This document shows, one piece after another, positions 1-6,165 of a DNA stretch of 9,162 nucleotides. Within the stretch, counting starts at the first letter, position 1. Every line of letters begins with the position of its first letter. Both the position numbers and the translations under genes were made by a program. Under the pieces are notes generated by a model that was given only the letters and a program-made list of their open reading frames with translations, did no database searches and had not been told where the DNA came from. The DNA is from Leptolyngbya sp. SIO4C5 (GTDB lineage Bacteria; Cyanobacteriota; Cyanobacteriia; Phormidesmidales; Phormidesmidaceae), in assembly GCA_010671965.1 (NCBI GenBank), contig JAAHIC010000124.1:1-9162 (forward strand), read 5' to 3'.

Positions 1-44
1 GCTCTTACAGCTCGACATGCTGGCCTATGTCGAGCTGTAAGAGC
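1..44. repeat. Perfect 18-bp inverted repeat across the stop codon of the last gene
   Basis: Positions 1-18 and 27-44 are exact reverse complements, separated by an 8-nt loop (19-26). The minus-strand stop codon TAA (7-5) lies inside the distal arm, so the last 13 residues of the GT-C/glycosidase protein are encoded by the hairpin. In RNA it would form a very stable stem at the 3' end of the operon transcript. Whether a T-run follows on the minus strand is outside the window, so terminator function is possible but not shown. The repeat begins at the first base of the window, so the left arm could be longer. Confidence 0.9.
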
Positions 45-3040
45 AGCATCTCCGCCGCCGTCCAGTAGTGGGGGGTGACATGGGGTGGATCGACCCAGCC
101 ATAGATCTGCTGCCAGAGGCCAGAGGTATTTTCTTCCCCTTCTCCTTCCCACCAGGTATAGAGTCCGGGTGAAGCCTGATGCTGCCAGAACCAGGCTAGA
201 GTTTGCCAAACGCGCTCAGGCTGGCCCAACAGGAGCCACTGATGGGCTTCTGCCACGGTGAAGTATGTCCAGAGAGGCGTTTCTAGCAGATTTCCTTGGC
301 GATCGCGCTGCTGCTGCCAGCGTTTTTCCAGGCCGGCTCGAAAGGCATCAGGTTGCTGAGCGGCAATTTCGGTAGGCCAGAGGCCACTGATGTAGGTGCG
401 CTCGTTGTGGGATTTGGGGGGATGAAAGGCGCTATGCCAAGCGGTTTGCAAAGCTTCAGCCTGCGATCGCCACTGGCGTGACAGCTCCATTTGACCTATT
501 CGTTCAGCAAAGTCAGCCGCTCTCACGAGACCGGCATAGCTCACAGCATTGACGTACAGGACGGGGCGATGATGATCCATTCGCCCTACAATCAGGCCAT
601 TCTGAGCTGCCTCGGCTACAAGAGTCCGGTTGGGGTCGTTGCGAACCTCAGGTACGAGGGGCGCTGTTACCGGCTGGCGGATCGGTTGTTGAGCTGTCAG
701 CATATCCGTAATCAGCCCCACTTTGCGATAGATATGCGGCCAGAGCCACTGGTCGTAGTCAGGGTCTTTGAGCTGCTCGGCAATTTCAGTCAGCGACCAA
801 ATTGCCAAGCCCGGCGCATCTGCTTCAGGGCCAAACCCGCCAAAAAAGTCATTCTGAGCAAACTCATCGGTGAGCTGACGCGCTACCTCAAGCTGGCCGG
901 ACCGGGCTAAAGCAACCATTTCATAGGCACCATCTCGTAGCCACGGCAGGGGATAGTTGATGGGATCTCCTGGGCGGGGCTGGCGGTTGACCAAGCCCAT
1001 TAAGATGTGGGCAGTCTGGGCCTCTAGACTGTCAACAAAGGTGCGATCGGGTAAATCAAGTTTGAGCGGCGAGGGTTCACCTGACCACTGCAGTTCCCCG
1101 GGGGGGACAGGGACGCTATCGTGCAGAGTCAGCGTCCAGCGATCGCCCTTGCCCAGGTCAAACCTAGCGTAACCCCAGCCGTCTTCGCTGCGCCAAGCTG
1201 AGGCAGTTGACTTTCCTGTGATCCAGTCGTCTAAGCCTTCTTGGCCTAAGCTAACGGCAGCGGGTGGCTGGTCTAATTGAGCCCACCAGCGATCGTTAAT
1301 CTTGAGCGTTTGATCTTGCCACTGCAGCGCAGTAATTTCGCCGCCGGCTGGCCCGACGCTGCGGATGACAATTGCAGCGCGATCGCCCGGTGCCAGGCTA
1401 GAAGTTTGCAAATCAAGCTGCCAGGTTTGAGGCTGAGGAATTGACCAGGTAGTTTGATAACTTTCAGTCACCGTCTCAATTTGGGGTTGGAGCGCCGCTT
1501 CAGCCGAAATTAGTCGCTGCTGTACCTGCTCCAACGCCATCGTGTCGCTGGTGGTTTTGAGCTTGCCAGCCGAGTCAAAAATCCAGATTGAGACGCCAAA
1601 ACTGCCTACGGATGGGCTAAAGCTGCCCCCCGGCTCGTGATATGACTTATCCTGCTCTAAACTTCCAGGGGTCGCTAAGATCACATGGCCGATGCCACGC
1701 GGCCAGGGATCACTCGGTCGCTGCTGCATCTGAGCCTGCATCTGATGGCGCGGAGAACCATGAGTCGCAATAAGAGCACGTACTTGCTGAAACTGACCCG
1801 CATTGTTGATTCCGGCAGTGACGATTAGTGCCAAAGCCAAGCCTAAAGCCATGCGACGTGCCCTAGTCAGGGTGCTGAGAGCCACTAAAACTAAAAACAG
1901 CGGTAAGAAGTTAAGCGAGTACAGAAATGTTTCATTGCCGTAGACGCTATGCAATAGGAGCTGGCCTACCAGAGTCGAGCCAAGGATCCAACGAAACTTG
2001 GGCAGGGTTCGGAGGCTGAAAAGGCTCCACAGCCCCAGCCCCAGCAGGGCCAGCCAAAGACCCACTGCGATCGCTCCCCACAGGCTAGCGGATCCCGGCA
2101 GCGACATCTGCGTTGTCATGGTCGGCCAGTCAGGGCGATTGAAGTAACTGCTGATGTTTTCTCTTAGCTGAATTTCAGGCATCACCAGCGTGTGGGCGAT
2201 GAAAGACTGCCAAACCCGCCAAGGCCCTCCGGAAGAGGCCATCGCTACGTATTTTTGTTCCTCCCGGCTCCCCAAAAAGAACTCAGCACTGGAAAACAAA
2301 AACTTCTGGACGCCCCACACCAGGGTCACTAGAAAGAAGGCATTAACCGAAAGCTGAACCGTACGCCGTAGCCGATGGTGGGCCAGAGTTGTCAAAATGC
2401 CTACCATCCAGTTGGTAACCGTGACGCTGAGCGTGATAGCGCTGACGACAACATAGCTGTAAGCCGGTAGCGGTCGGTATTCTGCTACGGCAGCAAACAA
2501 CAGACCCATCACAATGGTCAGTGAGCTAAAAGGATAGGTATCAGGCACCACAAACCAAAACATCGCTGCTGCGCTCACGCCACCGAGCAAAGTGAATAGG
2601 ACAGCATCTAAATTACGGCAGCCCACGAGCCGCAGCAGGCTGAACAAACCGGCGGCCCAGAACGCGGCAACGCAGGCAATTACTAGGCCAACCGCAGTCT
2701 GAGCTTCAAGGCCGAAGAAGCGACCCAGCAAATAGGTCGGCGGAAAAGCAATTAGAGAGAATAGCGGATGTACCTGAGTCCGCTGGTGATCGCTGTTGTG
2801 ATCGGTCATGTTTTGAAAAACACGCGAGAGATCGGCCTCAAACCACGTGTTTGTCGCTTGAAAATCCCATACTGCTGGGTCAATGAGCTGCAGTCCTATG
2901 TAGCTACAGCCTGCTGCCAGTAAAGCAATGACTAAGGCAACGAGAAGGGTCTGTCCTAGGGGTTTCGTTAGAATGCGGGACTGAAAGTCTTTAAGACCGC
3001 TGTGCCGTTTGGCTGGTGAATCTGAGGTAGACGCTTGCAT
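5..3040 (-). CDS. GT-C-like membrane glycosyltransferase fused to a six-hairpin glycosidase-like domain
   Basis: This 1011-residue protein has two parts. Residues 30-412 hold about ten or eleven hydrophobic segments (for example 31-53, 115-138, 145-165, 172-187, 193-216, 226-245, 320-342, 354-365, 372-392 and 397-411). The first large loop is acidic (WFEADLSR, E68/D70), followed by DHQRTQVHP (84-92) and PDTYPF (166-171), a layout typical of polyprenyl-phosphate-sugar-dependent GT-C enzymes. Residues 415-660 are soluble, with probable beta-rich stretches. Residues 665-1011 look like an alpha/alpha six-barrel of the glucoamylase, trehalase or GH63 type: PLPWLRDGAYEM (697-708), GPEADAPGLAIW (737-748), the acidic WWEGEGEEN (963-971) and PHYWTAAEM (990-998). 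The inferred role is transfer of a lipid-linked pentose on the periplasmic side, with the C-terminal domain binding or trimming glycans. ATG lies 6 nt after the preceding stop and has GGAAG 9 nt upstream. The acceptor, sugar and catalytic residues are unknown. The family calls come from motif reading only. Confidence 0.78.
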   Translation of the reverse strand: MQASTSDSPAKRHSGLKDFQSRILTKPLGQTLLVALVIALLAAGCSYIGLQLIDPAVWDFQATNTWFEADLSRVFQNMTDHNSDHQRTQVHPLFSLIAFPPTYLLGRFFGLEAQTAVGLVIACVAAFWAAGLFSLLRLVGCRNLDAVLFTLLGGVSAAAMFWFVVPDTYPFSSLTIVMGLLFAAVAEYRPLPAYSYVVVSAITLSVTVTNWMVGILTTLAHHRLRRTVQLSVNAFFLVTLVWGVQKFLFSSAEFFLGSREEQKYVAMASSGGPWRVWQSFIAHTLVMPEIQLRENISSYFNRPDWPTMTTQMSLPGSASLWGAIAVGLWLALLGLGLWSLFSLRTLPKFRWILGSTLVGQLLLHSVYGNETFLYSLNFLPLFLVLVALSTLTRARRMALGLALALIVTAGINNAGQFQQVRALIATHGSPRHQMQAQMQQRPSDPWPRGIGHVILATPGSLEQDKSYHEPGGSFSPSVGSFGVSIWIFDSAGKLKTTSDTMALEQVQQRLISAEAALQPQIETVTESYQTTWSIPQPQTWQLDLQTSSLAPGDRAAIVIRSVGPAGGEITALQWQDQTLKINDRWWAQLDQPPAAVSLGQEGLDDWITGKSTASAWRSEDGWGYARFDLGKGDRWTLTLHDSVPVPPGELQWSGEPSPLKLDLPDRTFVDSLEAQTAHILMGLVNRQPRPGDPINYPLPWLRDGAYEMVALARSGQLEVARQLTDEFAQNDFFGGFGPEADAPGLAIWSLTEIAEQLKDPDYDQWLWPHIYRKVGLITDMLTAQQPIRQPVTAPLVPEVRNDPNRTLVAEAAQNGLIVGRMDHHRPVLYVNAVSYAGLVRAADFAERIGQMELSRQWRSQAEALQTAWHSAFHPPKSHNERTYISGLWPTEIAAQQPDAFRAGLEKRWQQQRDRQGNLLETPLWTYFTVAEAHQWLLLGQPERVWQTLAWFWQHQASPGLYTWWEGEGEENTSGLWQQIYGWVDPPHVTPHYWTAAEMLLLQLDIGQHVEL

Positions 3041-3046
3041 GATAAG

Positions 3047-4672
3047 TTACTTCCCTACTAAGGGATCTTCTTGACCTATAAACCGCTCGGCCCAGACTGC
3101 TGGTTGAGGCCGCCGCTGCTCTAGCAGAAACGCTAAAATGCCTAGCCAGACACCGAACCACAGGGTAATAAACCGGATTAGGAACATGGCCGTAATGGCT
3201 ACAGGCTGGCTAGCGCCGTAGAGTATTGATAAGCCGACAATGGTGACTTCTGCGCCCCCAATGCCGCCGGGCATGAGTGACAGTGCTCCGATTAAATCCG
3301 AGGCGGCTAAAATCATCACGGCCTGATAGACACTAATTTCGTCAGCACCCAGAAAATGAAAAATAAGATAAAGAGCAATCCCTTCAAAGATCCAAGACAG
3401 AGCGCCAAGCCCGATTCCCAGCAGCAGTGTTCTGGGTTTGAGGAGCTGGCGGGTACTGTCAAGCAGCGATTCCAGGCGGCAAATAATAGGCTGCAATCGT
3501 CGCCAGCGATTACCCAGTCTGAGTAGATGCTTGAGCAGTCGTGGGCGCTGCAGCAGCAGCAAAACCCCTATTAAAATCAGCGCGAAAGCCACTACTGACC
3601 ACCGCTGCGGCACTATTGTCAGAACGGCAAAGCTGATGAGTAGAAAAACTGCAAATAGATCAGTGAGCCGTTCGCACAGGAGTCCAGCCAAAGTCGGTGC
3701 AACCGGAACCTGGTAGCGCCGTTTTAACATTAGCGAGCGAATAGATTCTCCGGCCCGTCCGGGCGAGGCCGACAGGGCAAAGCCCGCAAAAAAGATGCGA
3801 CAGCTCCCCTGCCAGGGCACACGGTAGCCCATATTGCGCAAGTAGCCCTGCCAGCGTAAGAAGCGGAAGTAAAAACCAACCAGCACAATTCCCAAAGCTG
3901 CTGGAATTAGCCAGCCAGGGAGCTGCTGCAGGGCAGCTAAAAACTGCTCGCTGCCGCTCCACAGCACAATCGCTGCATAAAGCACAACTGCCGCCACCAT
4001 CGGCCCTACGAGTTTCTGCCAGCGCTGGCTCGCAGGCTTGTCCTCAGCGATCGCACCAAAAGAGCGATAGTGGGGAGACTGGGCGATCGCTAAAAGTTCG
4101 CGATCGCCTTTAGAATCTCCGTAGGCATAAAGGACATAATCTTCGAGATTGTCAATGGCCGCTTTCAGCCGTCGCACCTTCTCCGGCCCGTAGCAGTTCT
4201 TACCCTGAATGCGGCCAGTCAGCCTGTCACTGCGCGTTTCTAACCGGGTGCCAATCACCTGATCGAAAGCCATACTTTTGGCCCAGGGACGCAGATAGGC
4301 TTCCAAAGAAGCGCTGACTAAAATCAGCCGATGTCCCTGTTGCTGGTGCCAGGCTAGGCGCTGCATGGCTTCTGAACGCAGAAGACTGGGTAGTTTCTGC
4401 GCCGCAAACTTATCGGCGGCCTGCTGTAGTTGTTCGGGCGACCAGCCGCTGAAGAAGTAGCGCAGAACGGCCTGCTTTACCCACCAGTTTGGCAGCAGCT
4501 TCAGCCCGTAACCCAGCAGCAGCGGACTCAAAATCACCAGTCCTAGATAAAAGCGCACTGGCCCCACCGCCGATTTGAGGAAGGGAAAGAACGAGTCGCC
4601 GTAAGTTAGCGTGCCGTCAAAATCAAAGGCAGCGATGACGGTTTTGGCAGAATGGGAAGCAAGCTGGCTCAT
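3047..4672 (-). CDS. HAD-IB phosphatase fused to LPG-synthase-type flippase-like membrane domain
   Basis: This 541-residue fusion has a complete HAD phosphatase at residues 10-220. Motif I is DFDGT (D17, D19), motif II ends in S120 (LILVSAS), motif III is K165 (GPEKVRRL), and motif IV is YGDSKGD (D186, D190). All catalytic positions of the phosphoserine-phosphatase-like HAD-IB group are present. A hydrophobic cap stretch lies at 41-60. Residues 221-518 form a multi-pass membrane domain of the lysylphosphatidylglycerol-synthase TM/UPF0104 flippase-like family, with SASPGRAGESIRS (301-313), GLLCERLTDLF (330-340) and LSLMPGGIGGAEV (464-476). The lysyltransferase domain of true MprF is absent. 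By context, the HAD part probably removes the 5-phosphate from polyprenyl-phosphoryl-5-phosphoribose, a job assigned to a PAP2-type protein (Rv3807c) in mycobacteria. The membrane part may flip the finished lipid-sugar. The gene overlaps the DprE1-like gene by 4 nt (ATGA) with only a weak Shine-Dalgarno, which suggests translational coupling. Confidence 0.88.
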   Translation of the reverse strand: MSQLASHSAKTVIAAFDFDGTLTYGDSFFPFLKSAVGPVRFYLGLVILSPLLLGYGLKLLPNWWVKQAVLRYFFSGWSPEQLQQAADKFAAQKLPSLLRSEAMQRLAWHQQQGHRLILVSASLEAYLRPWAKSMAFDQVIGTRLETRSDRLTGRIQGKNCYGPEKVRRLKAAIDNLEDYVLYAYGDSKGDRELLAIAQSPHYRSFGAIAEDKPASQRWQKLVGPMVAAVVLYAAIVLWSGSEQFLAALQQLPGWLIPAALGIVLVGFYFRFLRWQGYLRNMGYRVPWQGSCRIFFAGFALSASPGRAGESIRSLMLKRRYQVPVAPTLAGLLCERLTDLFAVFLLISFAVLTIVPQRWSVVAFALILIGVLLLLQRPRLLKHLLRLGNRWRRLQPIICRLESLLDSTRQLLKPRTLLLGIGLGALSWIFEGIALYLIFHFLGADEISVYQAVMILAASDLIGALSLMPGGIGGAEVTIVGLSILYGASQPVAITAMFLIRFITLWFGVWLGILAFLLEQRRPQPAVWAERFIGQEDPLVGK

Positions 4673-6048
4673 AGGTATCTTTGTCCAATCTTCAGGCGAC
4701 GGGAAAGTTCAGAAGAGAAGCGCTGGGTCGGATCGACTGCGGCTTTTACCTTGCTCCACTGTGACCAGTTGGGATACATGGCGCGAAAAGCCTCTGGGCC
4801 TAGGCGAGCATCTTTAGCTAAATAGACCCGCCCGCCATGCTGAATCACGACCTGATCAATTTGCTCTAGAAAGCGCCACAGTCCCCGGCGCACCGGGATA
4901 TCCAGGGCTAGGGTGTAACCCGGCATGGGGAATGACAGCCAGCCCGTTTCCGGACCTAACTTTTTCAGAACGGTTAAAAAAGAGCCCCAGCCCTTTTGGC
5001 TGAAGAGCTGCAAAATTTGGGCGATCGCGGCTCTGCTCGTTGCCGGTGGCACCACAAACTGATATTGAATAAAGCCCCGCCGACCGTAGAGCCGATTCCA
5101 GTCCCATAGCGTGTCTAAGGGATAGAAAAAGCTCTCGTAGTCCACGACTGAGCGTTTGGGATGGTTGGGCTGTAGGTGGTAGTAGAGCGTGTTGAAGCCG
5201 CCGACGGTGAACCGATTCAGCAGGCTAGCGGGCAGGTCGAACGGAATGCGCAAACGTTGCTTGGGCTGAACCTGCAGCGGCTTAGCCCGCTGCGCGGGGG
5301 ATAAATCATTCAAACCAGCGTGGTTGCCGAAGGTGAGAACGCTGCGGCCTAGAGACTGACCTGTGGCTAAGCAGTCTAGCCAAGCGACTGAATACTGATA
5401 CTGACTTTCGTGGGCTGCAAACAGGGCGATCGCCTCATCTAGGTTGCGGGCCTTGACCCGATAGCTCTGAATATAGGCCGTTTCAATTGGATGCAGGGTT
5501 AGCTCCACCTCGGTGATGATGCCTGTTAGCCCCATACCGCCGACAGTGGCCCAAAACAAATCACTATTTTCGTGGCGTGAACAATAAGCAGTCTCACCAG
5601 AGGGCAAAACCAGCTTGAGACTGCACAAGTGCTGGGAAAATGAGCCGTCCCGATGATGATTTTTGCCGTGTACGTCAAAGGCAACCGCTCCCCCCATCGT
5701 CGGGAACTGGGTACCCGGCGTTACGGCGGGAAACCAGCCTTGAGGCACAAATGTTCGATTAATCTGCGCAAATGTGACCCCGGCCTGACAGCGCAAAATC
5801 CCGGTCTCAGGATTGAATGCCAAAATCTGATCCAGCGGCTGACTTGAAAGCGTGTATCCCTGGGAATTGAGAGCAGCGTCACCATAGCTACGCCCGGCCC
5901 CTCTGCCTAAAACAGGCCAATTTTGACTAGTGCGAACTACGTCCGGTACCGCCGAGGCAGCCCGCAAAGAATGGACGTAGCTTTTCACGACCGGACAGCG
6001 GCCCCAGCCCGATAGGTTACGCTCAACGACGGGTAAAGACTGAGTCAC
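4669..6048 (-). CDS. dprE1: DprE1-like FAD-dependent polyprenylphosphoryl-ribose 2'-oxidase
   Basis: The 459-residue product closely matches the length (461) and the remembered sequence of mycobacterial DprE1, which oxidises the 2'-hydroxyl of decaprenylphosphoryl-beta-D-ribose using FAD. The N-terminal FAD domain has LGRGAGRSYGD (47-57), the PGT and GG elements at 111-120, DVHGKNHH (125-132, H127 matching H132 of the mycobacterial enzyme) and FWATVGGMGLTGII (165-178). The substrate-cap and C-terminal regions have SFPMPGYTLALDIPV (372-386), YLAKDAR (409-415, K412 matching catalytic K418) and AMYPNW (423-428). The residue matching drug-target C387 is A381, so covalent benzothiazinone attack would not be expected. 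There is no signal peptide. Translation starts at GTG behind a strong GAGGAG with 9-nt spacing. The gene is coupled by overlap to the phosphatase/flippase gene downstream. No DprE2-like SDR partner is in the window. The polyprenol chain length and the final sugar are not shown by the sequence. Confidence 0.92.
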   Translation of the reverse strand: MTQSLPVVERNLSGWGRCPVVKSYVHSLRAASAVPDVVRTSQNWPVLGRGAGRSYGDAALNSQGYTLSSQPLDQILAFNPETGILRCQAGVTFAQINRTFVPQGWFPAVTPGTQFPTMGGAVAFDVHGKNHHRDGSFSQHLCSLKLVLPSGETAYCSRHENSDLFWATVGGMGLTGIITEVELTLHPIETAYIQSYRVKARNLDEAIALFAAHESQYQYSVAWLDCLATGQSLGRSVLTFGNHAGLNDLSPAQRAKPLQVQPKQRLRIPFDLPASLLNRFTVGGFNTLYYHLQPNHPKRSVVDYESFFYPLDTLWDWNRLYGRRGFIQYQFVVPPATSRAAIAQILQLFSQKGWGSFLTVLKKLGPETGWLSFPMPGYTLALDIPVRRGLWRFLEQIDQVVIQHGGRVYLAKDARLGPEAFRAMYPNWSQWSKVKAAVDPTQRFSSELSRRLKIGQRYL

Positions 6049-6057
6049 CCTGCTAAT

Positions 6058-6063
6058 CTCCTC
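6058..6063 (-). promoter_or_regulatory. Ribosome binding site that fixes the GTG start of the DprE1-like gene
   Basis: The minus strand reads GAGGAG with 9 nt to the GTG at 6048-6046, the best Shine-Dalgarno in the window. It supports the non-ATG start. It sits in a small hairpin: CTAATC at 6053-6058 and GATTAG at 6068-6073 are reverse complements, so most of the site would be in the loop. Confidence 0.75.
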
Positions 6064-6117
6064 AATCGATTAGTTATCAGCAACGCAATTAACGTTTAGA
6101 AATAGTTGCAAACTGGC

Positions 6118-6150
6118 GTGGTCGAGACGCTCTGTATAGGGTCTCGCCAC
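6118..6150 (-). other. Intergenic hairpin between aminotransferase and DprE1 genes
   Basis: GTGG-T-CGAGAC (6118-6128) can pair with GTCTCGCCAC (6141-6150). This gives a 10-bp GC-rich stem with one bulged base and a 12-nt loop. It starts 15 nt after the aminotransferase stop codon. No T-run follows on either strand, so it is not a classic intrinsic terminator. It could be a 3'-end stabiliser, a processing site or a partial attenuator that separates expression of the first two genes from the last three. That role is inferred only from position. Confidence 0.6.
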
Positions 6151-6165
6151 CGCACAAAAACTTGG

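Noticed and set aside
491..910. 139-codon open frame on the plus strand
   Set aside because: It lies antisense to the six-hairpin domain of the large protein, which has clear family motifs on the minus strand. Its own translation shows no recognisable domain. The other plus-strand frames at 296-481, 957-1172, 3438-3716, 4611-4817, 5653-5847, 6613-6873 and 7969-8169 were dropped for the same reason.
3660..3962. 100-codon minus-strand frame inside the phosphatase/flippase gene
   Set aside because: It is out of frame with a protein whose motifs run continuously through this stretch. The 83-codon frame at 4856-5107 inside the DprE1-like gene is rejected likewise.
3047..4672. MprF lysylphosphatidylglycerol synthase
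   Set aside because: Only the TM flippase-like domain is present. The C-terminal tRNA-dependent lysyltransferase domain is missing and its place at the N-terminus is taken by a HAD phosphatase.
6118..6150. Intrinsic terminator after the aminotransferase gene
   Set aside because: The stem is good but no T-run follows on either strand, so it is listed only as a hairpin.
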